Source: Lepturacanthus savala
Lineage: Eukaryota; Chordata; Actinopteri; Scombriformes; Trichiuridae
Assembly (NCBI GenBank): GCA_030544235.1
Contig: CM060461.1
Span: forward strand, 7,509,449 to 7,573,448
Length of the DNA stretch: 64,000 bases
Reading direction: 5' to 3'
Part shown: one piece after another, positions 37,831-50,530 of the stretch
How positions within the stretch are numbered: the stretch's first letter is position 1
Layout of the letters: each line of letters starts with the position of its first letter
Position numbers and translations under genes: made by a program
Notes under the pieces: model-generated
The model's input: the letters and a program-made list of their open reading frames with translations, nothing else
What the model was told of the DNA's origin: nothing
Database searches by the model: none

Positions 37831-40800
37831 GTTGTTCCCCCCTCAAATAATAATTTCCCTCTTGTTAGAATCATGTTTTCTGTAGCACCACCTTCTTGGT
37901 TGGGGTTAAGCTTAGGTTATGGTAATGCAGAGGGAACTGTTTAAGGTTAAGGTAACACTTGGTGCAGGTTAAGGTGGAGAACACAGACACTGGAACAGCC
38001 TTCATGTGAAATACTGAGTTGTGACAGAAGATAAGAAGAAAATTGTCTCAGAGCTTTAAATTCAGATTTATTAATGGCCAAGTGTTTTATGACTCTTTTA
38101 GCCATTAGAAACCTGCAGAGGATTTGTCAAAGAGCCTGAAAGAGTCTCATTCCCCACCTCCTCTCCAGCCTGCACCATTTCAAACACTTCATTACTGATG
38201 AGTTGTGAGGCAACGGATTTTCAAACATTTCACTGACACCCCAATCTCTTGGCAGGGCCGTCTTGTCTGGTTCCTCCAGCAGGTTGGAACCAGATGGAAG
38301 GAGGGACCAAGGAAAATGTCGGACAATATCTAAACTATCTTCAAACACTTGCCTCATTATCTGTCGAGTGCCTCCTATTTGCATTCTGCATAGAACAGTC
38401 CAGTTGTACATCTTTTATAAATGAATGAATTTAGTTTTTACTGTTAGGACAGGCTTCATTTAAAAAAAAAAAGATGAAATATAATGGTTTAAAGATTTTA
38501 TTTTTTTTTAGCTTTAAAACAACAAAGCGGATTCAGATGCATGCATTTTTCACCCCTGCTAACCCACATTATCATTAACGTTAAGCAAAAGCATTCCTCT
38601 CACAATTTATCTATATGCGGCTATTTATAGAGGGCTCATCAAAAGTAGTGGGCGGCAGAAAAAAAATCTTCTTGGCTGCTCTAAATGGATGCAGTCATCT
38701 TTTCATCAGAAGAACTTTTATGGAGGACTGTCGTTATTGTGTTCATGTGGCTTTCCATCATTATCTCCAGCTTCTCTGCCTTTAATTTTATTAGGCTTAT
38801 CCAGTACCATGCAGATAAAAACATAAGGGTTTAGCACTTAATATGTCTTTTCTTTGTTGTTGTGGAGAAACAGGCAAAGAAACACATTGATCCAATTCTG
38901 CGACACATATGTTAGCAGATTTTAGTAGTTCATCATTTATAAACATTTGGTTTCCATTTTATAAACGCATATCAGATTTATGAAAAGGACAAAGGAGTCC
39001 CCAGGCTTTGTTGACAGGGATTGTTTCTTAAAGCCAATGATTTTTTGCATGCATGCATGCTTTCTGAATGAATAATGCTCTGCAATATCAGCTCCAAACA
39101 ATGTTGATTTTCCTGTATTTTTACTTGCAGGGTAAACAGCTCCATGCTTTATTCATACTATCTCAGACTCTAGACATTAATCACCATGACAGACGCTACA
39201 GCGGTAAATTTCAGGTATTGTTTAAATTGCTCTTGGAAAAACAAAGTTGTACATGTGTAAAGCTTCTCCTCCACTGTGGCAGGATTATTTGATGACACAT
39301 GAGAAGCCTTTTTCCCCCAGTTTGCCCTATTAAAAACCTGCAAATCATCGGGTGAATGTTAAAGGTAGGAGGCTAAAAGGGTCGTGACTGGTTATCAGAG
39401 TTAAGCATAAACACTCTCATCCTTTAAGTACTGCCTGCCTGCTTCTACTTAAGTGTCATGTACAGCTTTGTGGAGAGGAAACATATATCTCTCACTTTGA
39501 ACCAAAGCTTTAAAACGGTACAGGTTCACAACCAAAAGCCTAAATGTTTGTCTTTGCTTGTTTTGCACCACCACCTGCTGCTCTCAGGGCATGGTTTTAA
39601 AATTAAATTAATCAGTTTTGGCTGAAGCTGCAGGGACTGGCAGGATGTGACGGCCTCTGTTTTTTATGATTCAAGGCTGTAAGACTTTATTAATGTTATT
39701 ACATTTTCATGATGGCTTCAGGTTCCCAAAGCTTAGTTTGTTTAAAGTACTAACTCCTTAGTGCTTTTTAAGTCATGCTGGTTCATCTGGTTTACAACAC
39801 CACCTAATTATAATAATAGCAGCATTTAATTTGTACTGCACTTTTCATGCCCATTCCTGCAACAATTAACTATGTTGGACAGAAAACTCCACTCAGCTAC
39901 GTCATGTTGCTTGCCGTAAAATATTGTCATTTTATAATATTTAAAAATGATCGATCAGAGAAAAACACATTAAACACGTCATTATACTGTACTGTATTTC
40001 AGGGGCATTTGTCATCATTGTGTTGGGTTCTTCAGTAAGAAAAGGTGCGGGTAAAGCACGCACAGAGCATGTAGCTTGGGTTCATTAAGGTCAAAGTACA
40101 TTTAAAAGGTATATTATTAAAAAGTCAGAGTAAAAGGGATCTGAAATGTAGACATATTTCATATTTAAAGGAATTCTGTCCAAGAAAGTGTTGATGAAAG
40201 TGTGAGCAAAAGGTCACCTGTTGTTATATGTAATATCTTGATGATAGTTCCATTACATAAACATACATAACATATGCTATTTACTGTAAATCTCCAGTAG
40301 TTTAACTTGGAAAATGGCCCCAGGTTGTTTTGATTAAAATGACTGTTCTTGTGTCCAATGACAAATATTCTTTTGTTAAATATTTAATAATGATTTTCTG
40401 AACCAAACAAGTTATTATTAGAGTAAAAATGTTGTTTTTGTGCAACTAACTGTTTCAATGACTATTATTTTTTTAAGAGCCAATTATAGCTTTTAACTGT
40501 AAAATGTGCTTTTAAAGCATTTTTTAAATTATATGTTCCTCTGGCTTGCCTTTGATCTTCTTTCTGCAAACAATACTGAAATCTATTTTATTTGTGGACT
40601 ATAAATCAATGTTAATTCATATTGGCTCAGTAGTGACTGGTGAAGACACTGGTGCTGGTTTCTATAAAGGCCCAGCGTGCATGTTTAGAGGTGGTGAGAT
40701 TTAGGTTTAGGGGGCCAAATCAGATACTGAGCGACAGAGCAATCTGTATGAGCTCAAAGGCAAACTCTAAGCATTCCTCATTCTGGGATGGACCACCCAA

Positions 40801-41151
40801 AAAGACCCCAATGCCTCCTCCCATCTCGCCCACCCCTCCTCGCTGTCTCGGGTTACAAGGCATCGCTGGTCTCCAAAAGAAAATGTCACAAAAAAAGGAA
40901 CTTAAACTTCAAAAGGCGGCTAATCTGAAGTAGCCTGAGTTAATTGTGTGCATCTGTTCCGCACAGCTCTGAGGCTTCTGACCCGCAGGAGTCTCGCTCT
41001 GCCAGCTACCTCACCATGCAGCGAACACCAGCCCAGACACTGTTAAAATTATTACTCAGTGTAGACGATGTGGCTCAAGGCCACACTGAGAGATAGACTG
41101 TCATTTGTAGGTTGTGGAAGCTGGCGTTCATTCCAAAGAGTCTGAATTTAT
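37831..41151. other. Intergenic, no gene seen
   Basis: No gene-like frame. A small alternating run gcatgcatgcatgc occurs at about 39047-39060. A GC-richer stretch at 40640-41030 has one open frame (40640-40933, 97 codons) with no recognised motif. Confidence 0.6.
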
Positions 41152-41475
41152 AACTAGGGCTCCAATTAACAACTAATTTGATAGTTTATTAATCTATCTA
41201 TTATTTAAATGATTAATCGATTAGTCGTTTGGTTTGTAAACTGGTGTAAAATGCGGATTATTTTCCAAAGCCAAAGATGGCAAACTAACATATGTGTTTT
41301 TTTGTCCAGACCAACATTCCACAACCCAAAGATCATCAGTTTACCATTATAGAAGACTAAAGAATCTAGAAAATAATCAGGTTTGGAAGGTCAAACCAGA
41401 GAATTTGATTAATCGATTATCAAAATAGTCGGCATTTAATGTAATAGTTGGCAACTAATCCATTAATAGACAAAT
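41152..41475 (+). mobile_element. hAT-like non-autonomous element (second copy)
   Basis: Begins 'agggctccaattaacaacta', with 'gattaatcgattagtcgttt' near 41211, 'aatcgattatcaaaatagtc' near 41411 and an end reading 'gttggcaactaatccattaa'. These are the hallmark blocks of an abundant teleost repeat with roughly matching inverted ends; its relative is at 2618-2880. No transposase frame is present. Confidence 0.75.
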
Positions 41476-41799
41476 CAAAGTCACTTTTAAAGAAGAACAT
41501 CAAACCGAAGCGTCTTCAAGAAATATATCACTTATTATTTTGTCACAGATAAATTTAGGTCACCTCTGGTCCTTAAAAAATGTCTTCAGTTGTATATTTT
41601 GCAATTGTTTTAAGCTTGTCAGCTTTCATTCCAATGTTTAATGGAAATTATTCATGTTCCAAACTAAAGCAGTATTTCATAGTTACATTTGCCACAGGAC
41701 ATGACAGAAAAAATATCAACTAATGAAACTGATAAAATAAACAAGTTAGCAAACAATTGCCTAGTTTTATATCCAGTAGACAGGAAGCAACTTTAGCAT

Positions 41800-41890
41800 T
41801 AATTACCTTCACCAAGGAGGGATTTTTTCAGGTGCTGTTTGTTTGTCTCTTTATCTGTGAACAGGATTACAAAAACTACTGGGATGGTTT
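41800..41890 (+). repeat. Fragment of a fish repeat ('ccttcaccaaggaggg')
   Basis: Reads taccttcaccaaggaggga, then tgtttgtttgtctctttatc, tgtgaacaggattacaaaaa and ctactgggatggtttt. The consensus in fish is 'ccaaggaggttatgttttc' followed by 'aggattacgcaaaaactact'. 5' and 3' parts are missing. Confidence 0.6.
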
Positions 41891-41929
41891 TTGAGTGTTT
41901 CTGAGCGACACATCTCGTCAGTTGTCATG

Positions 41930-42240
41930 TGTCTTATTTTTCTTCATTTTGATTCATGTTTCCTGTTTTATTGTGACACTTACCTCTCCTCTCTTTTCAG
42001 ACCGCCTCACTTCCTGTCCCTTGTTTTTCCCTCCAGTTTGATTGCCTGCCCCACCCTCATCGGATTCACCTGTGTCTCGTTACCACTCCCCTCTCATTTA
42101 GTCTGTGTTTTCCCTCTACTCTGAGCTAGTTCGTTTTGTACCTCAGTGCCTTATGTCCCAGCCTTTGTTCTCGCTTGTGATCAGATTCTTTTTGGATTTG
42201 TTTGCCACCTCCGGTGGAGCAACAGTCATAACACTGTGTT
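41930..42240 (+). repeat. Probable dispersed repeat, class uncertain
   Basis: C/T-rich segment with 'tcacctgtgtctcgttacca', 'ctcatttagtctgtgttttc' and 'agttcgttttgtacctcagt', phrases I associate with a repeated fish element (possibly an LTR or a retroposon). No open frame of significance; extent is approximate. It is followed by a tract to 42540 that ends in a ctcaataaagttacc polyadenylation-like motif. Confidence 0.4.
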
Positions 42241-42644
42241 TTAGTGGCTCCTAAATTATCAGACAATCCTAAAATATGGCAGTGTGGCAATCCTCATGGT
42301 GATTCATCTATGTATGCTCCTAATAGTTTTAGAAATATAACCACATATGTTGGTTGTGCATACACTAACTGCATGTCAGATAGAAGACTGACCATTGTCC
42401 TTGGTGAAGGTATGAGTTCTCTGAGTGCCTCCTTGTTTGTGATCTCCCAACATAACTTTTGTTTGATGCTGGTCAGAATAATGGGTTGTATTGACCTTTT
42501 CTTCTTTTTGGCTCAATAAAGTTACCTTCTGTTTCTGAAAATGGTGACAATGAGAGTGGAGAGTGAACCATAACAGTAAAGTTGCAGACCCTAAACCAAA
42601 ACAAAAAACTAAAAGATGCTAAAAGACTGTAGAGCTGATGGGAA

Positions 42645-42800
42645 CTCATTCATTCATTGATCTTCTAGCTTAATCCTCATTAGGGTCCCAGGGGTCTGCT
42701 GGAGCCAATCCCAGCACATTACAGGAGAGGCAGGGATACACCCCAGATGGTCGCCAGCCTATCATGGGACACACACACCATTCACTCACACACTCACTAA
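42645..42800 (+). mobile_element. RTE-type LINE 3' end fragment
   Basis: Reads cattcattgatcttctagct, ttagggtcccaggggtctg, ctggagccaatcccagcaca, 'ggcagggatacaccccagat' and 'ggtcgccagcctatcatggg', then acacacaccattcactcaca. This is the well known 'gctggagcctatcccag' and 'gtcgccagtctatcgcaggg' retroposon end in fishes. Only the 3' portion remains. Confidence 0.8.
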
Positions 42801-44990
42801 CATTTCTTTGTAAATCTATCTACAAAGTCTAGGGGGAAGTTTTTGACCCATTTGTCACCTCAACTCTCCACAAGTTCACACTAAAAGCCAAATTTGCAGA
42901 CGAGCCCGATTCATCAGTTCAGACACAACCACAAACTTTTAAAATAACTGAAATGCCCTAATTCCTTATATCTCGTAACGTCTTGGTAAACAAAAAAGAC
43001 ACACAAACAGAAAGTTTGCATGAAGCCAGGCCACAAACAATCCTTTTGACTGCCAAATGTTGCAAATCTGGGTCAGCGTAAGCGATTTGATTGGTTCTGA
43101 AACTGCTGCTCTTCAGGCAGATGCTGAACAAGTGAGCCCAGATGTTTCCACACAGTACTGGATGGGTTGATAGACTACTTACTGTGCTAATGGAAACATT
43201 AAGGGGAGAAAACAATCCCAACTAAAAGTCCAGTTGTTGGCTTTCTCTGGAATCACACCATCTTTATCATGTACTTTATGAAGCAGACCAAGACTTCTCT
43301 CCACCCACTGATAGAGGCTGTGTGATAAAAATGAAGCTATGAAAAAAAACAAAAACTTAAGTTGAGACAGTTTTATCTAACTACTAACCAAAAACATGAC
43401 ATGAAAAAAAATGGAAAAATCGGTCTAATAATCCATGGGTTCCATAATGTCACCAGAAGGCAGAAGTACTTAGGCTCTAATGAAAAGAGTTTGGGAAAAT
43501 GCATTCTGGGAATTGTAGGATATTCACCAACTCAAACAGATGGGTTTAACCTGAATGTGTTACTGTAGGTTTAATAGAATGCATTTTAGTCATATCAAAT
43601 ATATCAAATATGAGGAAATTTTAGTCTTTTAACTTTGACAAAAATGGTAGATAACATAACTAATTGTATTAATTAATATATTAATTAATTAATGATAACA
43701 CTGGCCACGTTAACAAGATATTTGGCCCTGCTACAATTGCATTATCAGTACAGCAGGTGATGTATTTATTTTTGTGTAAACAGAAAGCGATAAATCATTT
43801 CGTTAAAATAAATTTGTCTTTTTTATCTTTAAACTCTTGAACCCTTGACATGTTATAAAGACAACTTGTGAAGGCAAACATTGTTTAAAACCCCTAGAAA
43901 TAAACTTAAATTCTAGTGGAAACTCCGAAGTTTCCAAAGATACCACATATGTCAAACTGAATTGGAAGAGCTGTGTATAAAGTGATGCACAAGACATCTG
44001 GAGAAGCCATAAAAAACACTGATTAAGTGTTGCTGAACCAGCAATCATTACAGAGTGTGGAGTTTTTTAAGCTTGAAACCACTTGAGGGGAAATCTAAGC
44101 GGCAAATCATGGATCAAGAGGTCAAATCACATAAGAAGGTTAATAAGCCTGTTGGACTACTGGCTCCCTTGTCGTGTGTTATTAATAATATGAAGCAAAC
44201 ATTGTACAACCGCACCAAGACAAATTCCAAACATAAAATTTGCCTTCATACCTTTTGAATCTTTTTTTCGGACTCTGGTCATTGTTTGAAACCTATATGC
44301 GCACTATATGTGTGCACTGTAAGTCATTTTAATGCCACCAGATGTTTTCCAGTTCCACATAGATCGACCTGTGTGCGTTCATACACTGTGACACACGGGA
44401 GCCAGACATCACTGATATCAGTAATGGCAAAATTAGATTTTTCTCAATGTGGGAGTAATGACAGACCCCAACCAAACTGTCTGCATTCCTCGCTGTGGGA
44501 CGGAGGCAGAAAAAACACTGCCTATCACATTTCATCCTCAGCACCACCTCGCCAAGCAGATAGCAGCTCCAGCAACATGTGGCCTGCCCTTGAAGGCTAC
44601 CCAAAACCACATGTGTGAATCCCCCACCCCCTCAGACACACACAAACACACAGGCAACCTGGTGTCGCTGGAGTGGGGCGATTAGGGGGAAGCCAAAATC
44701 AAAGGTACAAATCTCGGAAATTAAAGGACTAGCAGACCGGCCATCTTTTCCTCTCTCTCTCTGAGGCAGGAATGCTTCTCATTAGAGGACCGCCTCAATG
44801 TGAACCAGTAACCCACAGATGCAGATTGCAGTGGGCGTTCACCTTTCATAGCCTCTTTTGAAAAAAAAAAAAATGGCACAAAACCCTAATGTTTTCAGTG
44901 TGTCTGAATGGCTTCATATTTTAATGTAATAGGATGTGTTGCAGGGTTTAAATCACAGTGGTTATTGATATAAGTTTTCTTACCCCTCCC
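42801..44990. other. Intergenic, no gene seen
   Basis: No credible gene. An ATTA-rich palindromic simple sequence lies at 43664-43695. A moderately GC-rich stretch at 44330-44700 is open on both strands (44286-44618 plus, 44329-44610 minus) without recognisable motifs. Confidence 0.6.
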
Positions 44991-44999
44991 TCATTACCA

Positions 45000-45085
45000 C
45001 CGGAGTGCCCTTGAGCAAGGCGCTTAACCCCAAACCTGTAGGATCACTGTGTAAACAGTGTCCAGGGCTTTATACGCATAATAAT
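45000..45085 (+). repeat. Fragment of SINE/LINE-type repeat
   Basis: Contains 'gagtgcccttgagcaaggcg' followed by cttaaccccaaacctg, a phrase found in many fish retroposons ('ccttgagcaaggcacttaac'). Confidence 0.6.
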
Positions 45086-45206
45086 CCACATTTGACATGA
45101 GTTCCATGTGAAAATGATAGTTATCCTTAAATCACAGTGGATGAAACTGAAATCTGCAAGTCTAGATACCACAATGGATAAAGGATAAAAGGCTGAACCA
45201 ATCCAA

Positions 45207-45560
45207 TATCTCTAAGCAGCGGTGGAAGAAATATTCTGATCTTTTACTTAAGTAAGTAAGTAAAAGTTGCAAAACCACAGTGTGAAAATAGTTTGTTGCA
45301 AGTAAAAATCCTGCATTTAAAATCATTCTTAAATTAAAGTACAAAAAATAGCTTCATTATACTTAGAGTAGTAAAATTAAAGATTTCAAATTTCAGAATC
45401 AGATTGAAGTATAATTATTGATGCATGCATTCATTACTTTTATGTTGCAGGTGCTAAATGTTATGTTGCAGGTGCTCATTTTAATCATCTGATATATTGC
45501 TGAGTAGATTTAACTATAAAATATATCATCATGTATTAGTTGACTTATAATTTGTATTGA
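45207..45560 (+). repeat. Dispersed fish repeat ('gtggaagaaatattctgatc')
   Basis: Blocks gcggtggaagaaatattctg, atcttttacttaagtaagta, 'acagtgtgaaaatagtttgt', 'gcaagtaaaaatcctgcatt' and 'gctgagtagatttaactata' follow the order of a highly abundant percomorph repeat (consensus 'gtggtggaagaagtactcag'). A short internal duplication (gttatgttgcaggtgct, twice) lies near 45440-45475. Confidence 0.7.
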
Positions 45561-45979
45561 TATTATAAATCTATAAAACAGCTATAGCTGTCAAATAAAT
45601 GCTTAATATTTTCCCAAATTACAATACAAACACTACTGTCTGTAAGAAGATATGAAGGAGAAAATCTTTAAAAGGTTAATGCGTAACTGAAGTTTTAAAT
45701 TCAGTTACAGTAAAGAAAAATGAGTGTACATGATAAAAGGACTAATGAAATAATAATTTATAAAATAATAAATTATTAACTAGCTTCATTTATATAATGG
45801 TCTTCTGCTGGGACAGGAACAAATGTGTCTGCTCATTCATCTCTGTGGTGGCATTTTCCTTTTCCATGGGAAAGAAATAACAGTCTAACATCTGAACTAA
45901 TGAAGGTGTGGAGAATCATAAAAGAATCTTCGATAAATCACATCCCTTCCTCCAGCTTCCTCATCCATCTGTGTCCGTG

Positions 45980-47420
45980 ACATGATGGATAGGAAACACT
46001 TGAGGTCACGTGTTTATGTTTAAGTGCCTCAGATATTAGATCCGTTCGGCCGACACCTATGCACATGTTTAATTTATGTGTGTGTGTGTGGGTGTGCATC
46101 TGAGTCGGTGTGTGTGGAAAGTGGTGGTGGTGGTGATGGGGGTACGTTCAAAGTTTATCCCTCTCTTTCAAGCGCTTTACCTCGAGTTTCGAGAAGCTTC
46201 GACCCACACCAACTTTATCGAGCTGGTGAATTATTCACCTCGGGAGCCTTTTAATCATCGGGGTTTCTTTAACCTTTCAGAGAGTCCTGCCCGACAGCCG
46301 ACGGGGCCGTGTCATAGGTGTGTGTACACTGCAGGCAAAGGCATGCACTAAGTGAGTGTGTGTATAGAATTAGAGTCAGCAGCGTATCCTGTTTACATTC
46401 ACACGCTCCGCTCCCATAAGCTGTTTCTGGTGTGTCGTCGGTATAAATCAAGCTAATGTCCCCTTGCTCCTCTTTTGCTTTTGTTGCCCTTAAGCAGCAT
46501 TACCTTCAGCTTTAGTGTCTGGCAGATGTGCAGAGATATAGGCCACAGCTCTAGAGCACATGACACCCTATTTTAACCTCTTCTATCGTCATCTTCTCTC
46601 CACCTGTTCCCTACACAGAGCCTCCATTTTGTGCCGAAACAGCAACTGTTGTGCCGGAGGGGGCTGAAAATCCCTGTGAACGCGGCCTGCTGACCTTCTC
46701 CCAAAGAGGTGTTTATGACAGCAGGTTGGATTTTGGGCTCTTGAGCTATGTGACCCGCCCTGATCCCACATTCAAACGCTAAAACAATCCTTTCATTCCT
46801 CCGCCAGAGAGCCTCCTTACCGCCGCTAAGCCCCAGTTTGAAATCTTAGATTGTGGGAATACAGCAGATAAATGTCCCAATTTTCATTCCTGTTCGAGTC
46901 TTCGAGTGTAAAGAGCCCAATAGTTTGGTTTGACGGTGATAAACACAGCTTCAGATGATTTCCCAGGAAGTATGCGAGCGTATAACAACTGCAAACTCTT
47001 CTGAGGGCCGCATATCTTTCCGCCACTCGCTTTGTTCTTTTTCAATCATTCAGCAGGCTGGCAGGCTCTACCTATGTAATTAAGAGATTTCCTTTGAAAT
47101 CGGCGGCCACAACATTGCTCTGACCGAACAACCGCTTAACCGCCTCTACTGAGCCACCACATCGCCTGATGTCGGTCGCTCGCTGCCAGATAGCGAGTTC
47201 AAAACCTTTGGCTGTGGCGCTGGCTGTTGCTGACCACTTGTGATGGTTTTGAAGACAAGGCCTTTCACTGTTCATGCAGCAGCTCTGTGTGGATCAGAGG
47301 AGGCCTACAGCTGCTGATAAGGCCGCTCTGGACTGATTCGAGTCATGTGTGAAAGGATGAAAGCAGATGCGTTCAGGGTGAAGTTTAAAGTGGTAATCTC
47401 CAGATCCGCGTTGCTTTGAT
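45980..47420. other. GC-richer block without coding frame; possible regulatory DNA
   Basis: Higher GC and more CpG than its surroundings, with no repeat family recognised after the short GT-rich stretch (46074-46150). Sub-blocks at 46600-46780 and 46980-47300 are the most complex. One open stretch on the plus strand (46619-46782) follows a good splice-acceptor-like tract but has no recognised protein family. The absence of repeats in a repeat-rich neighbourhood suggests constraint, for example conserved enhancers. This is an inference from composition only. Confidence 0.3.
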
Positions 47421-48049
47421 TTCGGTGACAACTGTGGAGCAAAACGGTCATTGCTGGGGTGTGTTTTTTTTGTTTTTTTTTTACACAGAACAACAGAGGC
47501 TTTATTTCCTGTGAAGTTTAAAGGTTTAAAGCTTCCACCATTGTGAAAGTTGCAAAATGCAATGTTGCATCATTTTTGTGCAACAGGTGCCTCATACAGA
47601 TTCAAAACCACTATTTATATTTGGTCTTTAGAGCTGGTCACTTCTAAAAGTTTCAAAGTTTGTAGCTCCTTTAGTAGCTCCTTGACCCATCCTGCTAATT
47701 TTACTCTCATCCTTTTTGTTTCCAGTTGCAGCAGTTTAAGCAAACAATCTCTGATATGACCCACTGTTTTTAATTAATTTTCTTTCCTTTGGCTTGCGCT
47801 CTTTTCTTTGGCTGTTTAGCCGAGGTCGAATCAAACCACAGTATAAAATTGGAAATGTATTCAAATAAAAATGACATGTGGTTATTATCTTTGTACTTTT
47901 GGATTTTCATTCTTCAGAAATATGAAAAACTTTGGCAGCTTTGATATGACAAACTCTCTCAGTACAGGGGCAAAAAGAATACTTCTATTATACACAGGGT
48001 TAGGTTTATGTTTAAATATGCAGTCTGTAAGATTCAGTAGCATTTATAC

Positions 48050-48420
48050 ACCGTAAAACTGTGCTGTGAAATATTTTATTTACTGTGTTAAACACAGTAA
48101 TGTTACTGTAAATGAATATTACAGTAGATATGATATATTTTACAATAAATCACAGTAGTCAATGTATTATTGTAGAAAATCATAGTAATGAAGATTTACT
48201 GTAGTGGATCACAGTAGTCAAAGAGTTATTGTATTATAATATATTTAATCACCCAATACTGTAAATACAACTAAAATCACAGTATTTAATTGATTTGTAT
48301 TTTACAGTAAAGACACAATACTGAAAAAATGTAAAAAGAAGTATAGCACTATACTGTAAAAAATAAAGTACTTTCTAACTAATTGCTGTCAGTTAATTGC
48401 CATACATTTTAAGATAACGA
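48050..48420 (+). mobile_element. Palindrome-rich MITE-like element ('tactgtaa' / 'ttacagta')
   Basis: Dense repetition of tactgtaa-type words and their complements: gtaatgttactgtaaatg, attacagtagatat, aaatcacagtagtcaatg, gatcacagtagtcaaaga, 'aatactgtaaatacaactaa', ttttacagtaaagac and atactgtaaaaaataaag. The tandem pair of 'atcacagtagtcaa' units is notable. Boundaries are approximate; similar non-coding elements are common in fish. Confidence 0.55.
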
Positions 48421-48427
48421 TTTTACA

Positions 48428-48500
48428 ATAATAATAATAATAATGAACTTTATTTGGATAGCTCTTTTCACAGAGAAATGCAGCTCAAGTTCATTTATTA
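48428..48500 (+). repeat. AAT microsatellite plus LINE-tail fragment
   Basis: (AAT)n of about 18 nt followed by 'gaactttatttggatagctc' ttttcacagagaaatgc, resembling the 'tttatttgtatagcac' end seen at 29040-29090 in the opposite orientation. Confidence 0.55.
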
Positions 48501-48610
48501 GCATCTAGTAGAAAAGACTTGGCAGAAATGTAACATAATATTATTAAGTATTTTTAAGTATTAAATAATTAAATCAAAATTAGAATTGTTGTGTTTTTAT
48601 CAGCTTAGAT

Positions 48611-48705
48611 TTAAGTAAGTTCTCCTACACACTTAGGACACTCAGTTGGCTGCAACCTTACCACTAGATGCCACCAGAAACTACACACGGTACCTTGAAG
48701 GTTAT
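48611..48705 (-). mobile_element. Dispersed repeat family A, copy 4 (5' fragment)
   Basis: On the minus strand it reads gtgtgtagtttctggtggca, tctagtggtaaggttgcagc and caactgagtgtcctaag, matching the first 70 or so bases of the copy at 31285. It is the only family A copy here in this orientation and lacks the rest of the element. Confidence 0.75.
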
Positions 48706-50530
48706 GGGGACACTTTGGCTGTTCACATTGTGACAGTTTGACTTTAATAAGAAATGATTCATATCAAATTACAAAGACATGCATGACTAGTGATGAGTCA
48801 ATATTTTCAGGGACTCCCTCTACTGTTGTGTGTTGCCCAGTGAGGGTCCTGCAGTCCGAGCGTCTGGCAGAAGAAAACAGAAGCCTCTCTCATGAACGCC
48901 AACAACACTGGCTGACTTCAAAGTTCTATGCTCAAACAAGTCAGAGAGAGGCCAAGCAGACGGAGATGGAAGCGATACCTTTTGTGATTTATTATTCCCT
49001 CAGCAGGGCATCCTCAGATTAAATGCAAAATAAAAAAAACACTCCAGCAGACTCAGACTGCGGAAACAGCCACTGATAATCGATATTTGAACACCTGCTG
49101 AGGAAGAAAGGGCAGTGAAGCTCCTAACTTCAGGCCAACTCATATAAAGCAATGTTTCAACAGATTTTGTGCAGCTATTGCTCTCGGCACCGCAAACCAG
49201 ATGATTCGCTTAATATTCAGCTGAATGAGATGTTTGCTTGACCTCCATCTCTGCTTTGACAGGCCATAATGATAATATTGTTGAGGTTTGTTCGGGTTGA
49301 CGTGCTGCTCAAAAACAGCTTGACATACATCAGCGTAGACTCTGGGGATCAGAATAACACACAGGTTCACTTCTCCTTTAAAGAGCGGTGCCCTCCTCCC
49401 CTCAGGAAGAAACCACAGAATAACTTGTGATCGCGGAGTCATGATCTGGGAGGTGGAAGAAGACAGAAAGTGAGCTGTCTTTACCCCGAGTTGCGTCTGG
49501 AGACGATTACAAAGATGATTTTTGGAAAAGGATCTTACTGTTCCAAGAACGTTGTAAGCGAAATGCAATTTGGATCATGTCACATGACATGCATGTAAAT
49601 CAAGGTCGACTACAAAAGCAGAGGGCGCTTTCACAATAAATTAGAGCGTGGGGTTAAAGGGCAATCACTCAAATCCTATCATACATTAAAATCACAGTGT
49701 TTATGTGTGAGGTTAAAAGCTCCACTGGGGTTTCATTATTGATTCTTTCTTAGTGTCAGCTGAAATACTTCTGACAGCTATTAAGAAAACACCCTAAAAT
49801 CTATGAGAAAATGTGTTTTATCATACTTTTCTTTTTAAGAGGTCTGTCACCTGATCTTAATGGTCAATTTAAACATGGAAGAACATGGCATTTTTAGTTC
49901 AGTTAAACTTTAATTTGCTTAAATCCTAAAACTGAATTCTTTCCACATTGCAGTTAGATATAGAATTTTTAATGGTAATATTTTTTTCAAATCATACAGA
50001 AAACCATTAATGATTAAAAGTATAGATAGTAATAATAATAAAAAGCGTCTAAATGTCCTGCTAAATGTCCCAGAAGTAAAAGGTAAATATTCCCATTAAT
50101 TGTAAATAGCGATAAAATAATCAATCCAATTCTTTGTAGTGATATGAAATGGTTTAATTGAATATGAATAACAATTTAATGAAACTACAAACAGAGACAG
50201 ATTGTGCTCTGTGAAATCCTACAGTACAATCCTGCAGATCAGAACACTGCAAATAAAATAAGTGATAAGATTACAACGCTGCAAATAAGATTTCCAATCA
50301 TAAGAGACTTTTACACATTAGAGGGTGAATCATCTGTCCCTTGAAATATCTTCAAAAGAAACTCTCAGGCTTCGCCTACATGGAATCTGACTGGCACCTT
50401 AATGCACTACAGGGGGAAAAATTGTTTGATCAGATTAGAAATAACAAATATTTAAGAGGGTGCATGGGGACGTGCATGTATTGGAGTACTTGTTATGTAC
50501 AGTTAAGTACAGATTTATCAGATTTATACA
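48706..50530. other. Intergenic, no gene seen
   Basis: Contains a 142-codon open frame on the minus strand (49140-49568) in a slightly GC-rich stretch; it has no recognisable motif, signal or splice support, and I do not call it a gene. The rest is AT-rich. Confidence 0.6.

Noticed and set aside
49140..49568. 142-codon minus-strand open frame
   Set aside because: No motif or family resemblance and no transcript signals; length can arise by chance in a window of this size.
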